Source: Acidobacteriota bacterium
GTDB lineage: Bacteria; Acidobacteriota; Vicinamibacteria; Vicinamibacterales; CAVVIG01
DNA length: 43,510 nt
Assembly: GCA_016195265.1 (NCBI GenBank)
Contig: JACPZW010000023.1
Location: 1 to 43,510 of the forward strand
Direction: 5' to 3'
Part shown: positions 31,246 to 40,506 of the stretch, one piece after another
Layout: each line of letters starts with the position of its first letter
Position numbering within the stretch: position 1 is the stretch's first letter
Made by a program: the position numbers and the translations under genes
The notes under the pieces: generated by a model
Seen by the model: the letters and a program-made list of their open reading frames with translations, nothing else
The model's database searches: none
Told to the model about the DNA's origin: nothing

Positions 31246-34200
31246 TCACTCCTCCTGGTTCCGGCACGCCAGCAGCCAATAGAGCGCGGGCAGCGCGAAC
31301 AGGGTCAGCACGAGCGTGGAGAGGAGGCCGCCGACCACCACGGTCGCGAGCGGCCGCTGGACGTCCGAGCCGATGCCCGTCGCGCGCGCGGCCGGCACCA
31401 TGCCGAGCATCGCGACGACGATCATCATCAGCACCGGACGCATCTGCGCGAGCGCGCCGCCGATGACAGCGTCGCGCGCGGCGACGCGCTGATCGGCGCG
31501 CCGGCGGTTGATCTCCGAGACGACGAGCACCCCGCTCATCACGGCGACGCCGAAGAGCGAGATGAAGCCGACGGCCGCCGACACGCTCAGGTTGATGTGG
31601 CGGATGTAGAGCGCGAGGATGCCGCCCACCAGCGAGAACGGCACGTTCAGCAGAACGAGCCCGGCGTAGGTCGTCGAACCGAACGTGAAGAAGAGCAGCG
31701 CGAAGATGACGGCGATCGTCACCGGAAGGATGAACGCGAGGCGCCGCCGGGCGCGGGCCAGATTCTCGAACTGGCCGCCCCAGTCCACGCGGTACCCGTC
31801 AGGCAGCGTGACGGCCTGCGCGAACTGCTTCTGCGCGTCGGCCACGAACCCGCCCTGATCGCGGCCGCGGATATTGGTCCGCACCGAAATCTGCCGGCGG
31901 TTGTCGCGGCGCGCGATGAGACTGGCGCCGTTGACGACCGTGATCTCCGCCAGCTGCGACAGCGGCACGCGGCCGCCGTCCCGTGTCGTGACGAGAATCG
32001 ACCCGATGGCCGGCGGATCGGTGCGGGCCTCGGGGACGTAGCGGACCGTGATGGCGAACCGGCGCTCGCCCTCGAAAAACGTGCTGACCGTGCGGCCGCC
32101 GATCGCCAGTTCGATCACGTCCTGCACGTCGCGCACGTTGATGCCGTAGCGCGCCACGGCCTGGCGATCGATCCGGATCTGCAGCTGCGCCTGGTCCTCT
32201 TCCTGTTCGATGCCCGTGTCCGCTGCGCCGGGCACGCGGCGAAGCACGTCGAGCGTCTGCGTCCCGAGCCGGCGCAGCTCCCCGAGATCGGGCCCCGTGA
32301 CGATGACGGCGAGATCGGCCGGCGACCCGGTGACGGCCTCGGTCACGTTGTCGATGATCGGTTGCGTGAAGCTGAAGAACCCTCCCGGGATCGCGCCCCG
32401 CAGCCGCGCGGACAGCGCCTCGACGAGATCGGCCTTCGTCTTCCCGCGAGTCCACGTGTCGTACGGTGTCAGCGCCACGAAGAACTCGTTCCTGTTCGGT
32501 CCGTAGGGATCGGTGCCATCGTCGTTGCGTCCCGTCTGCGACGTGACGGCTTTCACCTCCGGCGACTGGCGCACCAGCGCGCGAATGGCCGTCGCCATCT
32601 CCGCGGACTTCGCCAGCGAAATGCCCGCGGGGAAGTTCGCGCGAATCCAGAGCACGCCTTCGTCGAGCTGCGGCAGAAATTCCGAACCGAGCAGTGTGGC
32701 GAAGACGGCCGCGATCACCACCACGGCGGCGGACCCCGCGACCACGCGCATCGGGAACGCGATCGTGGCAATCAACGCGCGCTCATATCGCGCCGACAGC
32801 CACGCGAGCACCGGGTTGTCCCAGGTCTTCGGCGAGTGCCGGAACAGATAGGTCGCGAGCACCGGAATCAAGGTCAGCGCGAGGAGCATCGATCCCAGCA
32901 GGGCGTAGCAGACCGTGAACGCCATCGGCGTGAACAGCCGGCGCTCCACGCGCTCGAGCGTGAATAGCGGGATATAGGCCGAGATGATGATCAGCAGCGA
33001 GAAGAAGATCGGCCGCTCGACTTCGAGCGCGGCGTCCCGAATCGTGTCCAGCGGGCTGTCGTGGGATGTCGCGCTCCGCAGGGAAAGCGCGTGCACGATG
33101 TGTTCGACCATGATGAGCGTGCCGTCGACGATGATGCCGAAGTCCAGCGCGCCCAGGCTCAGGAGGTTCGCGGGAATGCCGCTGAAGTGCATGCAGACAA
33201 ACGCGAAGAGCAGCGAGAGCGGAATCGTGACCGCCGTCAGCAGGGCGGCGCGGACGCTGCCGAGAAACAGGCACAGCACGGCGACGACGATGACCAGGCC
33301 CTCGAGCAGCGTGTGCGTCACCGTACCCAGCGTGTTGTTGACGAGGTCGGTGCGATCGTAGATCGGCACGATCTTCACGCCCGCCGGCAGCCCCGAGGCG
33401 TTCAGCGCGTTGACCGCCTCATGGACGCCGGCGAGCACCTCGCTCGGGTTCTCACCGCGACGCATGAGCACGATGCCCTCGACGTGATCGGCCCGGTCGT
33501 CGACGGCAAAGATGCCCGTGCGCGGCGCCGCGCCGATCTGCACGCGGCCCACGTCGCGCACGAAGACCCCAACGCCGCCGCTCGCCGTGACGACGACGTT
33601 CTCGACGTCGTTCACCGACTGAATCAGTCCGACGCCGCGGACGACGAGGCCCTGCTGCCGGTTGTCGAGCAGCGCACCGCCCGCGTTCTGGTTGTTCGAG
33701 TCAACCGCCTGCGCGATGTCTCGGATCGACAGGCCGTACTTGGTGAGCGCGACCGGATCGACCTCTATCTGGTACTGCTTGATCAGTCCGCCGAACGGCG
33801 TGATGTCGGTCACGCCTGGCACCTGGAGCAGCCGCGGCTCGATCGTCCAGTCTTCGATCTCGCGCAGCTGCCGCGAGTCGTATCCGGATCCCTCGAGCGT
33901 GTACCGATAGAGCTCGCCGATCGGCGTCGACAACGGTCCGAGCGTAGGCGTGACGCCGTCCGGCAGATCGGCGCCGCGCAGCTTCTCGAGCACGACTTGC
34001 CGCGCGAAATAATCGTTCGTGCCGTACTCGAACGTCAGCTCGACGACCGACAGGCCGAAGATCGTTCTCGATCGGCGCGCGATCACGCTCGGCACGCTGT
34101 TCAGCGCGCGCTCGATCGGCACCGACACCTGCTGTTCGATCTCCTCGGCGGCGTGGCCCGGGTACACCGAGATGACGACGACCTGCGTGTCCGAAATGTC

Positions 34201-34320
34201 GGGATACGCCTCGATGCTGAGCTGCGTGAACGCCCACACGCCGAGGCCGACGAGGCCCAGGCCGAGGGGCACCGAGAGAAACCGCTGAGTGAGCGCGAGG
34301 CGAAGCAGTCTGGCGATCAT
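31246..34320 (-). CDS. czcA: CzcA-type heavy-metal RND efflux pump
   Basis: 1024 residues with the RND pump layout: a membrane helix at the N-terminus, two large periplasmic loops and two blocks of membrane helices. In the fourth membrane helix the proton-path residues read DFGIIVDGTLIMVE (D393, D399, E406). This three-acid pattern matches the Czc/Cnr/Ncc group (Zn, Co, Cd, Ni); CusA-type Cu/Ag pumps lack one of these acids. Other signatures are VSVPIERALNSVPSV and GLVGLGVWAFTQLSIEAYPDISD in pieces. It is the inner-membrane part of the tripartite complex with the genes at 34322 and 35485. Exact metal is not determined by sequence. Confidence 0.93.
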   Translation of the reverse strand: MIARLLRLALTQRFLSVPLGLGLVGLGVWAFTQLSIEAYPDISDTQVVVISVYPGHAAEEIEQQVSVPIERALNSVPSVIARRSRTIFGLSVVELTFEYGTNDYFARQVVLEKLRGADLPDGVTPTLGPLSTPIGELYRYTLEGSGYDSRQLREIEDWTIEPRLLQVPGVTDITPFGGLIKQYQIEVDPVALTKYGLSIRDIAQAVDSNNQNAGGALLDNRQQGLVVRGVGLIQSVNDVENVVVTASGGVGVFVRDVGRVQIGAAPRTGIFAVDDRADHVEGIVLMRRGENPSEVLAGVHEAVNALNASGLPAGVKIVPIYDRTDLVNNTLGTVTHTLLEGLVIVVAVLCLFLGSVRAALLTAVTIPLSLLFAFVCMHFSGIPANLLSLGALDFGIIVDGTLIMVEHIVHALSLRSATSHDSPLDTIRDAALEVERPIFFSLLIIISAYIPLFTLERVERRLFTPMAFTVCYALLGSMLLALTLIPVLATYLFRHSPKTWDNPVLAWLSARYERALIATIAFPMRVVAGSAAVVVIAAVFATLLGSEFLPQLDEGVLWIRANFPAGISLAKSAEMATAIRALVRQSPEVKAVTSQTGRNDDGTDPYGPNRNEFFVALTPYDTWTRGKTKADLVEALSARLRGAIPGGFFSFTQPIIDNVTEAVTGSPADLAVIVTGPDLGELRRLGTQTLDVLRRVPGAADTGIEQEEDQAQLQIRIDRQAVARYGINVRDVQDVIELAIGGRTVSTFFEGERRFAITVRYVPEARTDPPAIGSILVTTRDGGRVPLSQLAEITVVNGASLIARRDNRRQISVRTNIRGRDQGGFVADAQKQFAQAVTLPDGYRVDWGGQFENLARARRRLAFILPVTIAVIFALLFFTFGSTTYAGLVLLNVPFSLVGGILALYIRHINLSVSAAVGFISLFGVAVMSGVLVVSEINRRRADQRVAARDAVIGGALAQMRPVLMMIVVAMLGMVPAARATGIGSDVQRPLATVVVGGLLSTLVLTLFALPALYWLLACRNQEE

Positions 34321-34321
34321 G

Positions 34322-35488
34322 CTAGGTCCGCTTCACCAGTCCCTTCAGCAGCATCACGCCGTCGACGACGACCGAGTCGCCGGGCTTCACGCCCCCGAGC
34401 ACGCGCACGACGTCGCCCGCGCGCTTGCCGATCGTCACCTGCCGCTCCTCGAACCGTCCCGGCGCGGTTTCGACGAACACGACCGCGTGCGTGTCGCCCT
34501 GCACCACGGCGCCGACCGGCAGCACCGGCGTCGGGGCGGTCGACTCGATGTGATGAATGCTGCCGAACATTTCCGGCCTGAGCCGCCCGCCGCGGTTGTC
34601 CATCTCCGCCTGCACCTTGACGGTGCGCGTCTGCGGATCGACGGTGTCCGCGATGCGCGAGACGTGACCTTCGAAGAGTTCACCCGGATACGCGACGAGG
34701 CTGATCTCGACGCGCTCCCCGATCTGCACGAAGCGGATGTAGCTCTCCGGCACCTGCGACGTGACCCACACCGAGCTCAGGTCGGCGATCGTCATCAGGC
34801 TCGCGCTCGTGTCGTTGCGATACTCGCCCGGCACCACCGTGAGCTCGAGGACCTTGCCGGCGAGCGGCGCGCGGACGACGACCTCCTGCTGAAAATCGCC
34901 GGGACGCAGCCCGAGAACGGTCAGCCGCCGCGCGGACTGCTCGAGCGCGGCGCGCGTCTGATCGACGCCGGCCGTGGCCTGCGCGAGCGCGCTCTCGTTG
35001 GCGAGCACGTCCTTCTTCGCGACCGCGTTGTGGGCGAACAGATCCGACGATCGATCGAAGTCGGCCTGCGCCTTGACGAACGCGGCCCGCGCCTGCGTGA
35101 CCCCCGCCTGCGCGGACAGGTAGGTGGACATCGCGGCGTCGGCGTCCGGACTCTGGAGCGTGAGGAGCGGCTGATCTTTTCCGACGGCGTCGCCCATCTT
35201 GACGAGCACGCTCGTCACGCGGCCCGCGACGGGCAGGACGACTTTCGACACGCGATTGGGATTCGCGTCGATCTTGCCGGGCGCGACGACCTCATCGGTC
35301 GGCAGATCCGCGACGCGCACGCGCGCGCGCGTGATCTGCCCCAGCATCGGCGAGTCGGGTGGAATGACGACGGTCCCGGCTGCGGCGGGCGCCGCGGCCT
35401 GCGCCGTCGCCTCGGGCACGCCGGCACGGCCGCACGCGAGCGACGCGCAGAGGCCGGCGGCCGTGACGAACGTCAGGGTCTGTTTCAT
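34322..35488 (-). CDS. czcB: CzcB-type membrane-fusion (adaptor) protein
   Basis: 388 residues. An N-terminal signal sequence ends at a possible lipoprotein Cys (C19 in ASLACGRAG; the lipobox is imperfect). The adaptor order is visible: barrel/lipoyl half (GKIDANPNRVSKVVLPVAGRV, then VGDAVGKDQPLLTLQSPD), a helical hairpin (about 110-175), the second lipoyl half (VVRAPLAGKVLELTVVPGEY) and the beta-barrel (SVWVTSQVPESYI). It bridges the pump to the outer-membrane channel. The start overlaps the stop of the upstream czcC-like gene (ATGA), and its stop lies 1 bp before the pump ATG. No His-rich metal-binding extension of classical CzcB is seen. Confidence 0.92.
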   Translation of the reverse strand: MKQTLTFVTAAGLCASLACGRAGVPEATAQAAAPAAAGTVVIPPDSPMLGQITRARVRVADLPTDEVVAPGKIDANPNRVSKVVLPVAGRVTSVLVKMGDAVGKDQPLLTLQSPDADAAMSTYLSAQAGVTQARAAFVKAQADFDRSSDLFAHNAVAKKDVLANESALAQATAGVDQTRAALEQSARRLTVLGLRPGDFQQEVVVRAPLAGKVLELTVVPGEYRNDTSASLMTIADLSSVWVTSQVPESYIRFVQIGERVEISLVAYPGELFEGHVSRIADTVDPQTRTVKVQAEMDNRGGRLRPEMFGSIHHIESTAPTPVLPVGAVVQGDTHAVVFVETAPGRFEERQVTIGKRAGDVVRVLGGVKPGDSVVVDGVMLLKGLVKRT

Positions 35489-36783
35489 GGGGTCACCTTG
35501 CCGGAAATGGAATCGAGCGCGTACAGGCTGCGCGCGTATTCGGCGCGCGCCTCGTTGTAGCTCTGCATCGTGTCGTTGAAGGCCCGCACGGCGTCGAGAA
35601 ACTCGACGAAGCTCGCCTCGCCCTGCCGGTAGGAGTACTCGGTCGTGGCGCGCACGTCGCGCGCCTGCGTCAGCATCTGCGTTTCGATCGTCGCGACGAT
35701 GTCGCGGGCGGCCGAGTACTCCTCGTACGCGGCCTGCACTTCGCGGCCGATGTCGGCTTCCAGGGCTCTGATGCGCGCGTCGATCTGGCGGCTCTCCCCG
35801 CGGGCCCGTTCCACCTCGCCCTGGTTGCGGTTGAAGATCGGCAGCGGCACGCTGACGTACAGGCCGTACTGATTGCCGACGATGTCGTGCGGCGCCTGCT
35901 GGCGATGGAACTCGCCGCTCACGGTGTAGTCGATCTTGCCCTGCGCGATCTGAAGCCGCAGATCGGCCGCCGAGCGCGCCTCATCGTGGCGGAGCGCCTG
36001 CAGGTCAGGGCGCGTCTCGAGCGCGAGGCGGGCGACGGTCTCGATCGCGGCCGGCGTCGCCTCGCGACGGAGTTCGCCGGTGACGTCGACGGCGTCCGGT
36101 CCGGTGCGGCCGATCGCCGTCTTCAATTTGTGGCGCGCGATCGCCAGCTTCGACTCCCGCTGGCGCACGTCGTTCTGAAACTGCAGGGCGGCGAGCCGGG
36201 AGCGCGCCAGCTCCACCTGCGACAGGTCGCCGGTCCGGACGCGCTCCGTGTTGACCTGCACCAGGGCGTTGAACGCATCGAGCGATTCGCGGGCCAGCGC
36301 GGCGTTTTCCTTCGCCAGCACGACGTCGACGAAGGCGCCCTGCACGTCGAGCATGATGGTGCGGATCGTGTTGAGCAGCTGGAGCTCGGCCACGGTCGTC
36401 GCCTGTTGTGCGACCTCGATGCGCCGCGCTCGCTTGCCGCCGCCTTCCATGACGACGTCCATGCGAAAGACGTTTTCGAACGGGTTGACGTCGTTGTCGT
36501 AGATCGCGGAATCCGGCAGCATCGCGCTGTACGTGAACACCGGATTGGGCCGCAGCCGCGCCGTCACGATGCGCGCACGCGCCACACTGACTGAATAGCG
36601 TTCGGCCGCGAGCGTCAGGTTGTGATCGATCGCCTCGCGGACGGCCTCATCGACGGTCAGCGTGGCGGTGGGCGGAGGCCCCGGCGGCCGCGGAGCCGGC
36701 TGGGCGGAGGCGCTCATCGCGACGCCCCACGAAATCACGCACAACAACGACGTACGCGCAACCGCGCGTCGTGCTTCACACAT
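35485..36783 (-). CDS. czcC: CzcC/TolC-type outer-membrane efflux protein
   Basis: 432 residues from the ATG at 36783 (GGGAG 7 bp upstream). Signal peptide about 1-27 (ISWGVAMSASAQ cleavage). Two TolC-family repeats are visible: TVDEAVREAIDHNLTLAAERYSVSVARARI at the start of the first, and QNDVRQRESKLAIARHKLKTAIG plus EYSYRQGEASFVEFLDAVRAFNDT in the halves. These helices form the periplasmic tunnel below an outer-membrane barrel. It heads the - strand operon czcC-czcB-czcA-DUF190-unknown. A metal-responsive regulator gene is not seen next to it in the window. Confidence 0.92.
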   Translation of the reverse strand: MCEARRAVARTSLLCVISWGVAMSASAQPAPRPPGPPPTATLTVDEAVREAIDHNLTLAAERYSVSVARARIVTARLRPNPVFTYSAMLPDSAIYDNDVNPFENVFRMDVVMEGGGKRARRIEVAQQATTVAELQLLNTIRTIMLDVQGAFVDVVLAKENAALARESLDAFNALVQVNTERVRTGDLSQVELARSRLAALQFQNDVRQRESKLAIARHKLKTAIGRTGPDAVDVTGELRREATPAAIETVARLALETRPDLQALRHDEARSAADLRLQIAQGKIDYTVSGEFHRQQAPHDIVGNQYGLYVSVPLPIFNRNQGEVERARGESRQIDARIRALEADIGREVQAAYEEYSAARDIVATIETQMLTQARDVRATTEYSYRQGEASFVEFLDAVRAFNDTMQSYNEARAEYARSLYALDSISGKVTP

Positions 36784-36861
36784 GGCACGCTCCCATCGCG
36801 CGGCTCTCGGAGCCGCGCCCGCAAGGCGGAGAGCCCCGCGCGAACAGAACTCAGAACGGAG

Positions 36862-37413
36862 TCAGCTCAGACGGGAGACAGGGGGCGCGCGCGGCGTACG
36901 AGTCGAGCGGCCGGACACGCGCGCGAACGCATCGACCGCATCCGTGACGCGCGCAGTGACGATTGAACGTCCGCTGGTCGAGAGGCCGGCGTCGATCGAG
37001 GGAAGTTCATCGTGAGTGAAGAATTGAGCCGTGCGGTCCCGGCCGTGCAGCGTCGCTCCGGCCGGATCGTCGCGCCACCCCGTCGCGCGCGTCGGGCGCT
37101 GCCGGGTGAGGTGGCCGGCGCCGTCGTTGGTCCACACGAGGAGGTCGAGCGAACCGTCGCTCGCCACGACGTCGAGGTCGCCGTCAGCGTCGATGTCCGC
37201 CGCGATGACCGTGACGACACGGCGGCCGGACTCGGTGACCGCCTGGGTGACTGCGGCCGGCAGCGCGCGCGGGAGCGCCGGCGAGGCGAATTGCGGCGGC
37301 GGTTCCAGCAGACGCGTCGTCTCGCGTGCCGAGGCGAATGCCGTCGCGCACGCCAGCGCGAGGCTCGCGATCGAGAACAGTACCGACCGAAGGCTCTGGA
37401 GAAGACGACGCAT
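36862..37413 (-). CDS. Small exported protein with one FG-GAP/VCBS-like repeat
   Basis: 183 residues from the ATG at 37413, chosen because GAAGGG precedes it and a signal peptide starts there (MRRLLQSLRSVLFSIASLALACATAFASA in shorter form). The segment VIAADIDADGDLDVVASDGSLDLLVWTNDGAGHL is a VCBS/FG-GAP unit with a DIDADGD calcium loop. These usually occur in arrays of several in beta-propellers; a single unit followed by an Arg/Thr-rich tail suggests a truncated or decayed relative. The protein is on the - strand, 78 bp upstream of the efflux operon head. TATAGT at 37424-37429 could be its -10. Confidence 0.55.
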   Translation of the reverse strand: MRRLLQSLRSVLFSIASLALACATAFASARETTRLLEPPPQFASPALPRALPAAVTQAVTESGRRVVTVIAADIDADGDLDVVASDGSLDLLVWTNDGAGHLTRQRPTRATGWRDDPAGATLHGRDRTAQFFTHDELPSIDAGLSTSGRSIVTARVTDAVDAFARVSGRSTRTPRAPPVSRLS

Positions 37414-37474
37414 CAACCCTTCGACTATAGCAATCATGCGTTAAGAAGCCATCAAGAGCGGGCGCGAGTCGCCG

Positions 37475-37480
37475 TACAAT
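37475..37480 (+). promoter_or_regulatory. -10 box candidate before the DAHP synthase gene
   Basis: TACAAT with transcription predicted at about 37487, three bases before the ATG at 37490. The -35 region is weak. There is no Shine-Dalgarno in the intervening bases, which supports a leaderless or near-leaderless transcript. Confidence 0.4.
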
Positions 37481-37489
37481 GTTCACGAC

Positions 37490-38545
37490 ATGCTGCGACC
37501 GACCGACGATCTCCGAATCCGCCAGGTGCGGCCGCTGATTCCGCCGGCGATTCTGCTCGAGGAGATTCCCATCTCCGAGCGCGCCTCGAACGTCGTGGCG
37601 GACGCGCGGCAGACGGCGACGAACATCGTGCAGGGCCGCGACCCGCGGCTGATCGTCGTCGTCGGGCCGTGCTCGATCCACGATACGGCGGCGGCGCTCG
37701 ACTACGCGGGGCGTCTCAAGACGCTGGCCGACCGCTTCGCCGATCATCTCGTCATCGTCATGCGCAGCTACTTCGAGAAGCCGCGCACGGTCGTCGGCTG
37801 GAAGGGACTCATCAACGATCCCGACCTCGACGAGAGTTTTCACATCAATAAAGGGCTCCGGCTCGCGCGGAAACTGCTGCTCGACATCAACGAGCTCGGC
37901 CTGCCGACGGGGTCCGAGTTCCTCGACGTTCAGATCCCGCAGCACATCGCGGACCTCACGTCGTGGGTGGCGATCGGCGCGCGGACGGCGGAGAGCCAGG
38001 TGCACCGCGAGCTGGCGTCAGGCCTCTCGATGCCGGTCGGGTTCAAGAACAGCACCGACGGCGGCGTGGACGTCGCCATCGACGCCGTGGTCAGCGCGCG
38101 ATCGCAGCACTGGTTCCCATCGGTGACGAAGCAGGGCGTGTCGGCGATCTTTCAGACCGCGGGCAACGACGCGTGCCACGTCATCCTGCGCGGCGGCTCG
38201 CGCACCGGACCGAACTACGACGCCGAGCACATCGCGAAGGTCTGCGCCAAACTGACCGCCCGCGGACTCGCCGAAAACGTGATGGTGGATTGCTCGCACG
38301 GCAACAGCAAGAAGGATCACCGCAGGCAGGCGGCGGTGGCGGCGTCGATCAGCGAGCAGATCGCGTCAGGGTCGCGCCGGATCTCCGGCGCGATGATCGA
38401 GAGCCATCTCGTGGAAGGGCGGCAGGATTACGTCCCCGGCCGGGCGTCGGTGTACGGGCAGAGCATCACCGACGCGTGTCTGTCGCTCGAGCACACCGAA
38501 CCGATCCTCGAACAGCTGGCCAGGGCGCAGAAAGCCCGGTCGTAG
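37490..38545 (+). CDS. aroG: 3-deoxy-7-phosphoheptulonate (DAHP) synthase, AroG/F/H class
   Basis: 351 residues, the normal length. It condenses phosphoenolpyruvate with erythrose 4-phosphate in the first step of the shikimate pathway to aromatic amino acids. Nearly all landmarks of the AroG class are present: DDLRI start, VVVGPCSIHD, MRSYFEKPRTVVGWKGLINDP, GLRLARKLLLDINELGLPTGSEFLD (in pieces), GARTAESQVHRELASGLSMPVGFKN, HVILRGG, VDCSHGNSKKDH and ESHLVEGRQD. The metal-binding Cys, His and Glu of this family fall in those segments. Feedback class (Phe/Tyr/Trp) cannot be read reliably. It stands alone, convergent with the next gene (9 bp between stops). Confidence 0.97.
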   Translation: MLRPTDDLRIRQVRPLIPPAILLEEIPISERASNVVADARQTATNIVQGRDPRLIVVVGPCSIHDTAAALDYAGRLKTLADRFADHLVIVMRSYFEKPRTVVGWKGLINDPDLDESFHINKGLRLARKLLLDINELGLPTGSEFLDVQIPQHIADLTSWVAIGARTAESQVHRELASGLSMPVGFKNSTDGGVDVAIDAVVSARSQHWFPSVTKQGVSAIFQTAGNDACHVILRGGSRTGPNYDAEHIAKVCAKLTARGLAENVMVDCSHGNSKKDHRRQAAVAASISEQIASGSRRISGAMIESHLVEGRQDYVPGRASVYGQSITDACLSLEHTEPILEQLARAQKARS

Positions 38546-38554
38546 GGGCCCCCA

Positions 38555-39451
38555 CTACTTCTTCAGCTCGTCATAGACCGCCTGGATCGATCCCTTGACG
38601 CGCTCTTTCTTGTAGCCGGGGTACTTGTCGACGCTGAACGCCGACGTGGCGTCATCGACACTTTTGCCCGCCTTCATCGACTCTTCCGCGTAGGCCAGCA
38701 AGTAGGCGGTGAACCGCTGGTACTCCTGGACGTCCTTCGGCGTCTGCATCGGGCTGTGGCCCGGGATGACGATGTCGACGTTCTTGATCGTCGCGATCAC
38801 CTTCGACAGCGTCTGCGGAAACGAGACGCAGCTGCCGCCGTTGTTGCGATCGCAGAGCGGGCCGTCCTTCCAGGCGAACGCGTCACCGGTGTGCAGGACG
38901 CGCAGCGCCGGGAACACGACGAACGTATCGCCGCTCGTGTGGGCCGGGCCGAAGTAGTACAGATCGATGCGGTCCTTGCCGGAGCCGAGCGACATCGTGT
39001 CCTTGTAGGTTTTCGACGGCAGGAACTTCGCCTTGTCGCCCTTGAAGGCGTCCATCTTCTCCATGTTCGCCTTCGTGTTCTCCTGCGCCACGACGGTGAC
39101 GGTCGCGCCGAAGAGGTCGTTGTTGCCCGTGTGATCGCCGTGGGTGTGCGTGTTGATGATCGTCGTGACCGGCTTGTTCGTCACGGTCTTGAGCTTGTCG
39201 AGAATCGCCTGGCCCCAGCCGGCGAGCTTCGTGTCCACGAGCGTGACCCCGTTGTCGGTGATGAAGATCGCGACGTTGCCGCCGCTGAACGTCGCGGCGT
39301 TGCCGGGCGTTGAACTCGTCAGGACGTACAAGTTGTCCTTCAGCTTGAGGAGGTCGATCGTTTTCGGCGCGGCCGGCGCCTGGTACGCGGCGACGGTCAT
39401 CGTGAGCGCGCCTGCGGACAGAATCGCGGCCAGCACAACGCTTCGTTTCAT
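38555..39451 (-). CDS. Exported MBL-fold hydrolase
   Basis: 298 residues from the ATG at 39451 (GGAGGAATCTC before it), chosen because a clean signal peptide follows (MKRSVVLAAILSAGALTMTVAA). The metallo-beta-lactamase signature HTHGDHTGN (H-x-H-x-D-H complete) is followed by the later ligands in YFGPAHTSGDTFVVFP, LHTGDAF and VIPGHSPM. Such periplasmic MBL proteins may be hydrolases of quinoprotein-relay or lactonase type; specificity is unknown. A related but altered protein lies at 42394-43356. It is divergent from the gene at 39532. Confidence 0.88.
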   Translation of the reverse strand: MKRSVVLAAILSAGALTMTVAAYQAPAAPKTIDLLKLKDNLYVLTSSTPGNAATFSGGNVAIFITDNGVTLVDTKLAGWGQAILDKLKTVTNKPVTTIINTHTHGDHTGNNDLFGATVTVVAQENTKANMEKMDAFKGDKAKFLPSKTYKDTMSLGSGKDRIDLYYFGPAHTSGDTFVVFPALRVLHTGDAFAWKDGPLCDRNNGGSCVSFPQTLSKVIATIKNVDIVIPGHSPMQTPKDVQEYQRFTAYLLAYAEESMKAGKSVDDATSAFSVDKYPGYKKERVKGSIQAVYDELKK

Positions 39452-39496
39452 GAGATTCCTCCGGAGAAAGTCGGGTGAGGGTAACACGGTTTCGTC

Positions 39497-39525
39497 TGGA
39501 CAGACGCCTGGCAAAGGCCCACAAT
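39497..39525 (+). promoter_or_regulatory. Sigma70-type promoter placing +1 on the ATG at 39532
   Basis: TGGACA (39497-39502), 17-bp spacer, CACAAT (39520-39525). The expected start base is 39532, the A of the ATG. No ribosome site lies between. This supports leaderless expression. Confidence 0.45.
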
Positions 39526-39531
39526 CCGGCC

Positions 39532-40506
39532 ATGCACGCCAGATTCGGCGCCTCGCGCGGGCGTTTTCTCGCGATGATCGTTCTGTTGACGATGGTGACG
39601 GCCCCCCGCCTCGTGGCCGGCGGGCAGGCGCCCGCGAAAAGCGCCGCCGAGATCGAAGGGATCTGGAACTACTCGTCGCTGACGCCCATCGAGCGGCCCC
39701 CGGAATTTGCCGGCAAGGCATTCCTTACGCCGCAGGAAGCGGCGGCCTTCACGAAGCAGGTGCTGGAGCGCACCAACATGGATCGCCGCGACGGTTCGGT
39801 CGACGCAGACCTCGCGCGCGCGTACAACGACGCGTGGTACGACCGGGGCACGCGCGTGGCGACGGTCTATGGCCGGACGCGCACCTCGCTCGTGATCGAT
39901 CCGCCGGACGGACGGTTGCCCGCGCTGACCGCGGAAGGGCAGCGGCGGGCGGCCGACCGCGCGCAGGCGCGACGGGATCATCCCGCGGACGGGCCCGAAG
40001 ATCGATCGCTCGCCGAGCGCTGTCTGTCGTTCAACGCCGGGCCGCCGATGCTGCCCGGGCCGTACAACAACTTCGTCCAGATCCTCCAGTTCCGCGACCA
40101 CGTCGTCATCGCGAACGAGATGATTCACGACGCGCGCGTCGTGCCGCTCGATGGCCGGCGGCATCGCTCGGCGTCGATCCGGAGCTGGCAGGGGGATTCG
40201 GTGGGGCGGTGGGAGGGCGCGACGCTGGTCGTCGACACCGTCCACTTCACGGACAAGACCGCGTTCCGTGGCGCGAGCGATCGGCTGCACCTCGTCGAAC
40301 GCTTCACGCGCGCCGACGCGCACACGCTGCTCTACGAGTTCACGGTGGACGATCCCGCGTCGTTCACGAAACCGTGGACGGTCTCGCTGCCGATGACGAA
40401 GTCATCGGATCAGATCTACGAGTACGCGTGCCACGAAGGGAATTACGCGCTCCCGGACATTCTGCGCGGTGCGCGCGCGCAGGAGAAAACCGGCCCGCGT
40501 CACTGA
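39532..40506 (+). CDS. Exported protein of unknown function
   Basis: 324 residues from the ATG at 39532; an upstream in-frame GTG exists but the signal peptide (ARFGASRGRFLAMIVLLTMVTAPRLVAG in shorter form) fits this start. The mature part has IEGIWNYSSLTPIERPPEF, GPPMLPGPYNNFVQILQF, DSVGRWEGATLVVDTVHFTDKT and a C-terminal YACHEGNYALPDILRGARAQEK. This combination is common in exported proteins of Acidobacteriota, but no function is established to my knowledge. It looks beta-rich (lipocalin-like barrel possible). It overlaps by 7 bp at the 3' end with the convergent lipocalin-like gene. Confidence 0.75.
   Translation: MHARFGASRGRFLAMIVLLTMVTAPRLVAGGQAPAKSAAEIEGIWNYSSLTPIERPPEFAGKAFLTPQEAAAFTKQVLERTNMDRRDGSVDADLARAYNDAWYDRGTRVATVYGRTRTSLVIDPPDGRLPALTAEGQRRAADRAQARRDHPADGPEDRSLAERCLSFNAGPPMLPGPYNNFVQILQFRDHVVIANEMIHDARVVPLDGRRHRSASIRSWQGDSVGRWEGATLVVDTVHFTDKTAFRGASDRLHLVERFTRADAHTLLYEFTVDDPASFTKPWTVSLPMTKSSDQIYEYACHEGNYALPDILRGARAQEKTGPRH

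Noticed and set aside
31126..35560. Long + strand open frames (613, 506 and 423 codons) opposite the efflux operon
   Set aside because: No family features; the minus-strand pump, adaptor and channel proteins explain the region fully.
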